From DATIRA01 sp964553405 (lineage in GTDB: Bacteria; Pseudomonadota; Gammaproteobacteria; Steroidobacterales; Steroidobacteraceae): a stretch of 7,041 bases of DNA. The notes below the pieces were generated by a model. The model ran no database searches, was not told the origin of the DNA, and saw only the letters and a program-made list of their open reading frames with translations. Positions 1 to 6,367 of this stretch are shown here, in pieces. Every line of letters begins with the position of its first letter. The first letter of the stretch is position 1. The DNA lies in contig CAZKLS010000130.1 of the NCBI GenBank assembly GCA_964553405.1, forward strand, positions 1-7,041, given 5' to 3'. Both the position numbers and the translations under genes were made by a program.

Positions 1-20
1 GTGATGATGGTCACCCGCGG

Positions 21-1775
21 CTAGCGGTCGGCCTCGCGCTCCGGCTGCCGGACCCGGATGCTCAAGGTCTGCTCTTCTCCCGGCCCGGCGACGTGCACTG
101 CACAGGCGATGCACGGATCGAAGCTGTGTATCGTGCGCAGGATCTCGACCGGCTGCGCAGGGTCGTGCAGCAAGTGCCCGGCCAGCGCCGCCTCGTACGC
201 GCCGGCCCGGCCCGACGGGTCGCGCGGACCGGCGTTCCAGGTACTCGGCACGACGGCCTGGTAGTTCGCGATGCGGCCGTCCTCGATCACGATCCAGTGG
301 CCGAGCGCGCCGCGCGGGGCCTCCATGAAACCGGCGCCGCGCGCAGTCTTCGGCCAGGTCGACGGCTCCCAGCGGCTCTGGTCGAAGGTCTTCGTGTCGC
401 CCGCCTTGATGTTGGCCACCAGCTGGTCGTACCAGCCCTGCATCGCGTCGGCGAATATCTTCGTCTCGAGCGTGCGCGCGGCGGTCCGGCCCAGCGTCGA
501 GTACAGCGCCGCGAGCGGCAGCTCGAGCGTGTAGAGCGTCTTCTCGACGAGTTCCTTGGCCTGGGCGTTCCCGGTGGCCACCAGCATCAGCATCCGCGCG
601 AGCGGGCCGACCTCGACCGGCACGCCGCGCCAGCGCGGCGACTTGAGCCAGGAGTACGCTGCGTCCACCTCGAGCTGCTCGTACGGCGGCTCGGGACCAG
701 TGTAGTTGAGCGTCGTCTCGCCCTGGTAGGGATGCAGACCCTGCTCCTTGCCGCCGGAGTAATCGTAGTAGGCGCGACTCACGAACTCCTGAATCTGCGC
801 CGGATCGTCCAGATCCAGCGGCTCGATCCGCGACAGGTCGCGGTTCAGGATCACGCCGCGCGGGACCATGAAGCTGCCGACGTCGAAGATCGAGCCGGAC
901 GGGAAGTCTCCGTAGCAGAGGAAGTTGCCGAGACCCTCGCCCTGGGTGGCCCAGTCCTTGTAGAAGCCGGCGATCGCCAGCGTGTCGGGCACATAGACCT
1001 CGTCGACGAACTGCCGCATGCGGGTGATGATGTCCTGCACCTGCGACAGCCGCTTGGTGTTCAGCGCCGAGTCGGAATCCAGGTCGATCGGGTTCGGCAC
1101 GCCACCGACCAGGAAGTTCGGGTGCGGGTTCTTGCCGCCGAAGATCGCGTGCAGCGTGGCGACGTCGCGCTGCCAGGCCAGCGCGTCCAGATAGTGCGCC
1201 ACCGCCATCAGGTTCGCCTCGGCTGGCAGCTTGTAGGCCGGGTGCCCCCAGTAGGCCCCGGCGAAGATGCCGAGCTGCCCGCTCTCGACCAGGCCCTTCA
1301 CGCGCTTCTGCACGTCCGCGAAGTAACCGGGCGAGGAGCGAGCATAGCCGCTGATCGACTGCGCCAGCGCGCTGGTCGCCGCCGGATCGGCCTGCAGCGC
1401 CGAGACCACGTCCACCCAGTCGAGCGCATGCAGGTGGTAGAAATGCATGACGTGATCGTGGACGTACTGGGCGCCGATCATCAGGTTGCGGACCAGGCTC
1501 GCGTTGCGCGGGATCTCGATCGCGAGCGCGTCCTCGACGGCGCGCACCGAGGCGATGCCGTGCACCAGCGTGCAGACGCCGCAGATGCGCTGTGCCAGCG
1601 CCCAGGCATCGCGCGGGTCGCGCCCGCGCAGGATGATCTCGAGCCCGCGGACCATCGTCCCGGCGCTCCAGGCCTCGGTGATGCGGCCTTCAGCGTCGGT
1701 CGCCGCCTCGATCCTGAGGTGACCCTCGATACGGGTGACGGGATCCACGACGACCCGGCCGCTGGCGGTGCTCAT
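21..1775 (-). CDS. hynL: [NiFe] hydrogenase large (catalytic) subunit, Isp-type (group 1e)
   Basis: This 584-residue protein is the catalytic subunit that binds the Ni-Fe(CN)2CO centre and oxidises or produces H2. The N-terminal metal motif RICGVC supplies C65 and C68, followed by H72. The C-terminal motif DPCIACAVH supplies C555 and C558. The conserved RIEGH segment (E17) matches the glutamate used for proton transfer in this family. Maturation should cut after H561 and release a 23-residue tail. There is no signal peptide, as expected for a subunit exported by the Tat system in complex with its small partner. The ATG start overlaps the Isp2 stop (ATGA, 4 nt), and a GAGG ribosome site lies about 7 nt upstream, so this start is secure. 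It is the last gene of the small-Isp1-Isp2-large operon. Family is certain; the 1e subtype rests mainly on the neighbours. Confidence 0.97.
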   Translation of the reverse strand: MSTASGRVVVDPVTRIEGHLRIEAATDAEGRITEAWSAGTMVRGLEIILRGRDPRDAWALAQRICGVCTLVHGIASVRAVEDALAIEIPRNASLVRNLMIGAQYVHDHVMHFYHLHALDWVDVVSALQADPAATSALAQSISGYARSSPGYFADVQKRVKGLVESGQLGIFAGAYWGHPAYKLPAEANLMAVAHYLDALAWQRDVATLHAIFGGKNPHPNFLVGGVPNPIDLDSDSALNTKRLSQVQDIITRMRQFVDEVYVPDTLAIAGFYKDWATQGEGLGNFLCYGDFPSGSIFDVGSFMVPRGVILNRDLSRIEPLDLDDPAQIQEFVSRAYYDYSGGKEQGLHPYQGETTLNYTGPEPPYEQLEVDAAYSWLKSPRWRGVPVEVGPLARMLMLVATGNAQAKELVEKTLYTLELPLAALYSTLGRTAARTLETKIFADAMQGWYDQLVANIKAGDTKTFDQSRWEPSTWPKTARGAGFMEAPRGALGHWIVIEDGRIANYQAVVPSTWNAGPRDPSGRAGAYEAALAGHLLHDPAQPVEILRTIHSFDPCIACAVHVAGPGEEQTLSIRVRQPEREADR

Positions 1776-3139
1776 GCTTCATCCTCGATCAGGTTGTCGG
1801 CGACCAGCTCGAGCAGGCTGTGCATCTCGGTGTCCCACTTGAAGTGGGCCTGGCCATCGTCGAAAGTCTGCCGGCAGTTGGCGCAGGTCGTCACCGGCAT
1901 CTCGGCCCCGGTCTTCTCGATCTGCTCCATCTTCAGCTTGAAGGTCTTGTAGCGCAGCTCGTCCGCGCGGTGATTGGCCACCACTCCGCCGCCGCCGCCG
2001 CAGCACCAGTTGGTGCCCTTTGCCGGATACATCTCGCGCAATTCGACGCCGAGCGCCTTCAGCACCTCGCGCGGCGCCTCGATCGCCCCGCCGCGACGGA
2101 TCACCTGGCAGGGGTCGTGGAACGTCACGCTCTTGCCGAGCCGCTTCAGGCGGAGATTGCCGTCGTGGACCTGCTCCGCGAGGAACTCGGCGATGTGCAT
2201 GACCCGGAACGGCAACGGCTCGCCGTACATGTTCGCGCCCATCCACCGGAGCGCGGTGTAGGCGTGCCCGCATTCCGGGAGGATCAGTGTCTTCGCGCCG
2301 CAGGCCACGGCCGCGTCGATCAGCTTCATCGTCATCTGCTTCTGCGCCGCTGAGTTCCCGGCCAGCAGTCCGAAGTTGGTCGCCTCGTAGCCGTCCAGCC
2401 TGAAGGTCCAGTCCACGCCGAGGTGGTTCATGATCCGTGCCGTCGCGACGACCGAGTCCGGGTACTTCATGATCTCGATCGAGGACATCGTGCACAGCAC
2501 GTCCGCCTGGTCCTTGTCGATCGGAATCTCGACCTCGTGATCGTCGGCCAGCCAGTCGAGACGGTCCGCGAAGACTTTCGGTGTCGCCCCGAGCGGGCTG
2601 CCCTCGAGCCGGGCCCGCTCGGTCACTGCCCACAGCTCGTGCGGGATGAGTCCGGCGGCGAACATGCCGTGACGGGCCTGCGAGACCAGCGTCGCGATGT
2701 CGATGCCCATCGGGCACATCAGCGAGCAGCGACCGCAGACGGTGCAGGAGTCGTAGATCAGCTCCTGCCAGCGCTGCAGCTCCTCGACCGTGACGCGAGG
2801 CTTCAGGTTCAGCGCACGGAACAGCACCGCAAAAGGTCCGTACTCGCGCTTGTACGCCTGCTTGAAGGGCTCGAGCTTCCAGATCGGCGTGTACTTCGGG
2901 TCCTTGGTCGTCTCGTAGAAGTGGCAGGCCTCCGCGCACATCCCGCAGTGGATGCAGGACTCCATGTAGATCGCCGCGGTCCGGCCGAAATCCTTGACGA
3001 AACTCTTCATCGCCCGCTCGACGCGCTCGGCGTCGTGCAGCTCGCCCTGCATGTCGAAGCGGTATTCGGGCTTCGCGATCGACACACGCGGCTTGTCGAA
3101 CTCGAGCGGCTCGGGTTTGCGGGTGTGGCTTGCGGTCAC
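1772..3139 (-). CDS. isp2: Isp2: DsrK/HdrD-like iron-sulfur protein of Isp-type hydrogenase
   Basis: This 455-residue cytoplasmic iron-sulfur protein has no signal peptide or membrane segment. Two ferredoxin-type [4Fe-4S] motifs lie in the N-terminal third: CIHCGMC..C (C62, C65, C68, C72) and CTVCGRC..C (C132, C135, C138, C142). The C-terminal half has two CCG-type domains. The first is degenerate, with C216 and C290 in PECGHAY and no CC pair. The second is complete (C344, CCG at C379-C380, CANC at C419 and C422). This arrangement resembles DsrK and HdrD, where the complete CCG domain holds a catalytic or special [4Fe-4S] cluster. Start choice: a GTG at 3139 overlaps the Isp1 stop as GTGA, has an AGGGGGG ribosome site about 8 nt upstream, and gives the tight operon spacing. 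A longer reading back to 3232 would run into the Isp1 gene and is rejected. It probably takes electrons from Isp1 haem on the inner side of the membrane; the acceptor is unknown. Confidence 0.93.
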   Translation of the reverse strand: MTASHTRKPEPLEFDKPRVSIAKPEYRFDMQGELHDAERVERAMKSFVKDFGRTAAIYMESCIHCGMCAEACHFYETTKDPKYTPIWKLEPFKQAYKREYGPFAVLFRALNLKPRVTVEELQRWQELIYDSCTVCGRCSLMCPMGIDIATLVSQARHGMFAAGLIPHELWAVTERARLEGSPLGATPKVFADRLDWLADDHEVEIPIDKDQADVLCTMSSIEIMKYPDSVVATARIMNHLGVDWTFRLDGYEATNFGLLAGNSAAQKQMTMKLIDAAVACGAKTLILPECGHAYTALRWMGANMYGEPLPFRVMHIAEFLAEQVHDGNLRLKRLGKSVTFHDPCQVIRRGGAIEAPREVLKALGVELREMYPAKGTNWCCGGGGGVVANHRADELRYKTFKLKMEQIEKTGAEMPVTTCANCRQTFDDGQAHFKWDTEMHSLLELVADNLIEDEA

Positions 3140-3825
3140 AGCGAGGCCCCCCTGCGTTCGAAGATCATGCCGGTCGCGCCGCGGGCCGCGAAGATCGTGA
3201 AGGCGTGCATCAGCTTCCCGAACGGGAACCACACCAGCAGCAGCTCGGCGGACAGCAGATGGAAAGCCAGCAGCCGCTCGTACGGGTAGCCGCCGAGGTG
3301 CGCGAACGCGGCCATGCCGGTCGCGAGCGGAGCGACCGTGACGAACCAGCTGAAGTAGTCGTCGAAATTCGAGATCAGGCGTTTGACCGGGCTGACGAGC
3401 CGGTGGACCAGTACCGCCACCAGCGCGGCAACCGAGACGGCGCTGAGGAACGTGATGATGCCGTTAGGCAGCGTCGGCCAGCCGATGCCGATCAGTCCGG
3501 TGAGATCCGTGCCCAGCAGGCCCTTCGCCACGTCGGCGAAGAACAGCACGTGCGGTGTGAAGAAGAACAGCGACACCAGGAAGCCGATGTGAAACGCGTA
3601 GCCCATCACCTCGCCGAACGCCGTGCCCTCGAGGAACTCGCGTCTCGGCCAGGACCGCAGCCCGATCAGTCGCAGCCCCTTCCAGGCCGCGCGGCTGCGT
3701 GGCTCGGACAGGTCCTTCTTGGTGCGCAGCAGGAACACGCCGAGCAGCCGCCAGAGGGTTCCGACGATGAATATCGTGATGGACCATTGCAGCGCCGGCC
3801 CGCGCGCGAACTCGAGCAGAGTCAT
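3136..3825 (-). CDS. isp1: Isp1: NarI/DsrM-like membrane cytochrome b subunit
   Basis: This 229-residue integral membrane protein resembles the nitrate reductase gamma subunit (NarI) and DsrM. Five hydrophobic stretches are visible at about residues 12-34, 71-99, 120-143, 156-178 and 186-212. Candidate haem b ligands are H79 and H92 in the second helix, H141 in the third, H176 in the fourth, and H189 and H207 in the fifth. The 18-residue spacing of H189 and H207 equals that of the NarI ligand pair. The chosen ATG at 3825 lies one base after the small-subunit stop (TGACATG) and has GGAGG about 9 nt upstream. Extension to 3939 would translate the small-subunit gene in another frame. Its role is inferred to be carrying electrons across the membrane between the periplasmic hydrogenase and cytoplasmic Isp2, possibly with quinone exchange. 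Confidence 0.93.
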   Translation of the reverse strand: MTLLEFARGPALQWSITIFIVGTLWRLLGVFLLRTKKDLSEPRSRAAWKGLRLIGLRSWPRREFLEGTAFGEVMGYAFHIGFLVSLFFFTPHVLFFADVAKGLLGTDLTGLIGIGWPTLPNGIITFLSAVSVAALVAVLVHRLVSPVKRLISNFDDYFSWFVTVAPLATGMAAFAHLGGYPYERLLAFHLLSAELLLVWFPFGKLMHAFTIFAARGATGMIFERRGASL

Positions 3826-3826
3826 G

Positions 3827-4876
3827 TCACTTGCCCTCCGCGGCCTTCTGCCGCCGCCGCGCCAGCGCCGCCGATGCGACGCCGAGCGCCGCGCCGACTC
3901 CGATGGCCGTGCCCACGGTCCGGGCGCTGCCCCAGTCACCGGTGGACAGCGGCTGGTAGAAGCCGGCCTGGTCCCAGAATCCCGGCTGCGAGCACCCGAT
4001 GCAGCCGTGCCCGGCCTCGATCGGGAAACTCGTGCCGGCGTTCCATTTCACCGTGGCGCAGGCGTTGTACGTGGTCGGGCCCTTGCAGCCAACCTTGTAC
4101 AGGCACCAGCCGAGCCGCGCGCCCTCGTCGTCGAAGCTGTCCGCGAACTGGCCGCGCTCGTAGAAGGGTCGGCGGTAACAGCGATCGTGGATCGTCTGGC
4201 CGTAGAACGCCTTCGGCCGCTGCAGCGAATCGAGTTCCGGGACCTTGCCGAAGGTGAGGTACTGCGCAAGCACGCCGGTGATCACGACCGGGATCGGCGG
4301 GCAGCCGGGCACGTTGATGATCGGCTTGTCCTTCACCACCTCGGAGACGGGCACCGCGCCGGTCGGGTTCGGCCGCGCACCCGGAATGCCGCCGAATGCC
4401 GCGCACGACCCGAGCGCAACGATGGCCGCCGCCCCGGCCGCCGCCTCCTTCAGCATCGACAGGTTGTCGTGCCCCGCGATCGTGCTGAAGCCCGGATTGC
4501 CGGTCGGTATCGAGCCGTCGACGATCAGCAGGTACTTGCCCCAGTTCTCCTTCATGGCCGTCGCACGGGCCTGCTCCGCCGCATCGCCGGCGGCGGCCTG
4601 CAGCGTGTGCTGGTAATCGAGCGAGATCGTCTCGAAGATCAGGCTCTCGATCGTCGCGCCGTGCGCGCGCGTGATCGACTCGGTGCAGCCGGTGCACTCC
4701 TGGAACGGCAGCCAGATGACCGAGGGGCGGCGAGCCTGCTCGAGCGCCGCCGCGATTCGCGGCGCGAGCGCGGTCGACAGTCCCAGCGCCGAAGCGGTCG
4801 TGGCGCAGAACTGCAGGAAATCCCTGCGGCTCACGCCGCGTGAGCGCAGTGCCTCGCCAAGCGTCGGAGAGGACAT
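3827..4876 (-). CDS. hynS: [NiFe] hydrogenase small subunit, Tat-exported, Isp-type
   Basis: This 349-residue subunit carries the electron relay of the periplasmic hydrogenase. A Tat signal (SRRDFLQF, residues 16-23) is followed by a hydrophobic stretch to about residue 45. Proximal cluster ligands are C61, C64 (ECTGC), C158 (GSCAAFGG) and C192 (VPGCPP). Distal cluster ligands are H230, C233, C258 and C264. Medial [3Fe-4S] ligands are C273, C292 and C295 (GCIGC). The two extra cysteines of oxygen-tolerant enzymes are absent: glycines G63 and G163 occupy those places, so an ordinary [4Fe-4S] proximal cluster is expected. A C-terminal hydrophobic helix at about 320-338 followed by an RRRQK tail anchors the complex in the membrane. 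The ATG at 4876 has AAGGGGG about 9 nt upstream. It is the first gene of the hydrogenase set, after a 124-bp gap. Confidence 0.97.
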   Translation of the reverse strand: MSSPTLGEALRSRGVSRRDFLQFCATTASALGLSTALAPRIAAALEQARRPSVIWLPFQECTGCTESITRAHGATIESLIFETISLDYQHTLQAAAGDAAEQARATAMKENWGKYLLIVDGSIPTGNPGFSTIAGHDNLSMLKEAAAGAAAIVALGSCAAFGGIPGARPNPTGAVPVSEVVKDKPIINVPGCPPIPVVITGVLAQYLTFGKVPELDSLQRPKAFYGQTIHDRCYRRPFYERGQFADSFDDEGARLGWCLYKVGCKGPTTYNACATVKWNAGTSFPIEAGHGCIGCSQPGFWDQAGFYQPLSTGDWGSARTVGTAIGVGAALGVASAALARRRQKAAEGK

Positions 4877-4890
4877 CGGGCAACCCCCTT

Positions 4891-4914
4891 GTCTTTCGCA
4901 GCCATCGCAAAGAC
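4891..4914. repeat. Imperfect inverted repeat just upstream of the small-subunit RBS
   Basis: The arms GTCTTT (4891-4896) and AAAGAC (4909-4914) are exact complements. An inner GC/GC pair continues the stem after a one-base bulge, leaving a 7-base loop. It lies directly before the AAGGGGG ribosome site of the small-subunit gene, so it could be a protein-binding operator or a leader hairpin. The arms are short and chance occurrence is possible. Confidence 0.35.
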
Positions 4915-4962
4915 TGCCAGCGCCGGCCTCTGCGCGCTGTACGTAGCTGCCGAAAGAGTTGC

Positions 4963-4980
4963 GCCGACAGAGCTGCCGGC
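4963..4980. repeat. Imperfect palindrome downstream of the protease gene
   Basis: The arms GCCGACAG (4963-4970) and CTGCCGGC (4973-4980) pair at seven of eight positions around a 2-base centre. Together with the overlapping GC-rich hairpin at 4976-4992 it makes a compact structured patch shortly after the maturation protease stop. The centre is too tight for a good RNA loop without opening a pair or two, which leaves a DNA-binding site or a stem with a wider loop as options. Confidence 0.3.
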
Positions 4981-4992
4981 CCAGGGGCCCGG
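4976..4992 (-). terminator. GC-rich hairpin after the protease stop; possible weak terminator or processing stem
   Basis: The plus-strand segments GGCCC (4978-4982) and GGGCC (4985-4989) pair, and the flanking CC/GG pair extends the stem past a one-base bulge. On the transcribed strand this falls about 10-25 nt after the protease TGA. No run of U follows, so it does not look like a standard intrinsic terminator. It could reduce readthrough or protect an RNA end, but it may be only a consequence of high GC content. Confidence 0.2.
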
Positions 4993-5000
4993 TGAGCGCG

Positions 5001-5480
5001 TCACCAGCGCTCGAGGATCTCCCTCGCCCGCATCGCGGCCGGGATGACCGCCGACTCGACGGCGGCGCTCAACGAAAGTCCCCAGTCCACTTTTCCCGGC
5101 TGCACCGCGACCAGCGCACGTCGCTCGGGCAGGCCCCCGGTCAGGCGCGCGGCATCGAGCATGTCCCTGAGGCTCACGTCGTGCACGCCGGCGCTGTTCC
5201 CGGCGAGGAACTCGTCCATCGCGCTGCCTTCGAACACGCGCAACTCGCCCGGCGCGGCACCCAGCCGCGCAGCGTCGAGCAGCAGCAGTGAGTCGCTGTC
5301 CTCGATGTCCGGAAGCAGCAGGAAGCCCAGCGTGCCGGCATCCAGGTAGCGGACGCCGTCGAGCGCCGGGGCGAGGCCGGCGAGAACCTCGAGGATTCTC
5401 AGCCCGACCCCGTCATCCGACATCAGCGGGTTCCCGATGCCGAGCACCAGCGCCCGGGCGGACCCGCTCGGATCCCGCAC
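5001..5480 (-). CDS. hynD: Hydrogenase maturation endopeptidase (HybD/HupD family)
   Basis: This 159-residue cytoplasmic protease removes the C-terminal tail of a [NiFe] large subunit after nickel insertion; the likely substrate is the large subunit encoded at 21-1775. The N-terminal GIGNPLMSDDGVG motif (residues 14-26) is diagnostic of the family. By alignment with HybD, the nickel-sensing ligands are D23 (Glu16 in HybD), D69 (Asp62) in LLLLDAA, and H100 (His93) in GVHDVSL. The Glu-to-Asp change at the first ligand is also seen in other family members. The length is typical. The GTG start at 5480 follows the stop of the lipoyl-carrier gene with no gap (TGAGTG). No strong ribosome site is visible, so translation is probably coupled to the upstream gene. 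It stands upstream of the structural genes, separated from them by 124 bp. Confidence 0.94.
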   Translation of the reverse strand: MRDPSGSARALVLGIGNPLMSDDGVGLRILEVLAGLAPALDGVRYLDAGTLGFLLLPDIEDSDSLLLLDAARLGAAPGELRVFEGSAMDEFLAGNSAGVHDVSLRDMLDAARLTGGLPERRALVAVQPGKVDWGLSLSAAVESAVIPAAMRAREILERW

Positions 5481-5921
5481 TCAGGCGCAGCCGGCGAAGC
5501 CGTCCGCGTTCATCTTCGCTTCGTAGGGGCCGGCTACCGAACTGCCGACCACCAGGCCGGTCTTGACGCCGTCCCACTCCTCGGGCTTCAGCACGACCAG
5601 CCAGCCCTCGCCGTAGGGGTCATCGTTCGCCGTGCTCGGGTTCGCCACCAGTGCCTCGTTCACCGCGACGATCTCGCCGGCGGCAGCCACCTTCGCAGGC
5701 CCGACCCACTTGCCCGACTCGACCGTCGCGCAGGACTTCCCGGCCTTCACCGACTTGCCCACGCTCTTCGGAGTGAACGCGACGAGCTTTCCGGCCATCG
5801 CGGTCGCGACGGCGGTCATGCCGACCTTTACCGTCCCGTCACCGAGTTCCTTGAACCAGATGTGGTTGTCGACGTCGTACAGCAGTTCGTCGGGCAGGTT
5901 GCAACCCTTCACAGTGGGCAT
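5481..5921 (-). CDS. GcvH-like lipoyl carrier protein (LbpA-type candidate)
   Basis: This 146-residue protein has the fold signature of the glycine cleavage H protein. An N-terminal segment with HIWFKELGDGTVKVGMT (about 20-36) leads to the lipoylation hairpin VESGKWVGPAKV, where K71 is the expected lipoyl lysine, then GEIVAVNEAL and a C-terminal YGEGWLVVLKPEEW block. Classical GcvH has ESVKA at the hairpin; here it is ESGKW. It also carries cysteines C7, C64 and, near the very end, C145. No other glycine-cleavage gene is present. Its neighbours are an HdrB-like protein and a hydrogenase, so a dedicated carrier similar to the LbpA proteins of sulfur-oxidising Hdr-like systems is more likely than glycine cleavage. 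That assignment is inference. The ATG at 5921 has a strong GAGGAG ribosome site overlapping the stop of the previous gene, 11 bp away. Confidence 0.88.
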   Translation of the reverse strand: MPTVKGCNLPDELLYDVDNHIWFKELGDGTVKVGMTAVATAMAGKLVAFTPKSVGKSVKAGKSCATVESGKWVGPAKVAAAGEIVAVNEALVANPSTANDDPYGEGWLVVLKPEEWDGVKTGLVVGSSVAGPYEAKMNADGFAGCA

Positions 5922-5932
5922 CTCGATTCTCC

Positions 5933-6367
5933 TCAGGCAGGCTCCCGCGGTTCGGCGTCCTGTCGCAGGGGTCGCGAGGCGCAGCAGAAATCGCCGAGCC
6001 CGCTCACCTGCAGCTTGCCGGCCACGAACAGGAACAAATGGTTGGCGACCATCGCCATCATACGCAGCCGCTGCGCAGCGTTCTCGTGCAGCGGCTCTCC
6101 GGTGACCAGGTTGTAATGGTAAACGAGCTCGCGGCAGGTTTCGCGGCAGGCGTTGAAGCTCGGGTCGCCCGCACAGCCCTGGCGGTGCAGCGCCAGCAGC
6201 CGAAATCCCTCGCGCAGCTCCCGTGTCGGCTCGAGTCCCTTAGCCGTCACCCAGTGCTCCAGCACCTCCTCGCCGAGCGCGAGCAGCTGCGCGGCGAGCT
6301 CCGGACGCGGCGCCGGCAGGGCCATGATCTCCTCGAGGCCGCGCTCCAGTTCGGCCAGCGTCCTCAC
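5933..6367 (-). CDS. Conserved-looking hypothetical protein with five cysteines, between HdrB-like and lipoyl-carrier genes
   Basis: I do not recognise this 144-residue protein. It is soluble with no signal peptide. The N-terminal half (1-62) is rich in Leu, Glu and Ala and probably helical. The middle has C65, then C74 and C78 (FNACRETC), followed by LVYHYN. The last third has a hydrophobic helix around 103-118 (MMAMVANHLFLFVAG) and a CC pair at C128-C129 before a charged tail. The cysteines could bind a metal or cluster, or act as a thiol switch. Start choice: a GTG at 6367 overlaps the HdrB-like stop (GTGA) and is preceded by GGGAGAAGG. An in-frame extension to 6667 would only read through the HdrB-like gene in the wrong frame. 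Its place between two functional partners suggests a subunit or assembly factor of an HdrB/lipoyl system. The Hdr-like gene sets of sulfur oxidisers also include a small hypothetical protein, but I cannot show homology. Confidence 0.85.
   Translation of the reverse strand: MRTLAELERGLEEIMALPAPRPELAAQLLALGEEVLEHWVTAKGLEPTRELREGFRLLALHRQGCAGDPSFNACRETCRELVYHYNLVTGEPLHENAAQRLRMMAMVANHLFLFVAGKLQVSGLGDFCCASRPLRQDAEPREPA

Larger units (their letters stand above)
4877..5000 (-). other. 124-bp intergenic leader before the hydrogenase small-subunit gene
   Basis: This is the only gap longer than 11 bp in the window. On the minus strand it runs from the protease stop codon to the small-subunit ATG and ends with an AAGGGGG ribosome binding site. 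It contains three imperfect inverted repeats (listed separately) near its two ends. I could not fit a convincing sigma-70 promoter. A TGGCA...TTTGC string resembling a sigma-54 site has 8 instead of 10 bases between GG and GC. It may hold an internal promoter, an attenuator or an RNA-processing site that sets hydrogenase levels apart from the upstream genes; this is inference from position only. Confidence 0.4.

Noticed and set aside
1..14. Possible start of another minus-strand gene (GTG at 14) just after the large subunit
   Set aside because: Only 14 bases are available and no clear ribosome site is seen. Operon continuation is likely, but the sequence here cannot support a call.
93..1952. 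619-residue open frame on the plus strand opposite the large-subunit gene
   Set aside because: It is antisense to a certain gene, is rich in Arg, Val, Leu and His in the pattern produced by reading GC-rich codons backwards, and shows no family motif. The other long plus-strand frames (for example 2423-3289, 3130-4257, 3623-4843) are rejected for the same reason.
3140..3232. N-terminal extension of Isp2 up to base 3232
   Set aside because: The extension lies entirely inside the Isp1 gene. The GTG at 3139 has a ribosome site and a 4-nt stop/start overlap typical of this operon.
4899..4925. Possible sigma-54 promoter (TGGCA...TTTGC on the minus strand) before the small-subunit gene
   Set aside because: The invariant GG and GC are separated by 8 bases, not the required 10, and the -24 element does not match beyond TGGCA.
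5481..5921. Ordinary glycine-cleavage H protein of a gcv operon
   Set aside because: No GcvT, GcvP or other one-carbon gene is nearby, the lipoylation motif is ESGKW, and the gene is locked between an unknown cysteine protein and a hydrogenase protease. It is not fully excluded.
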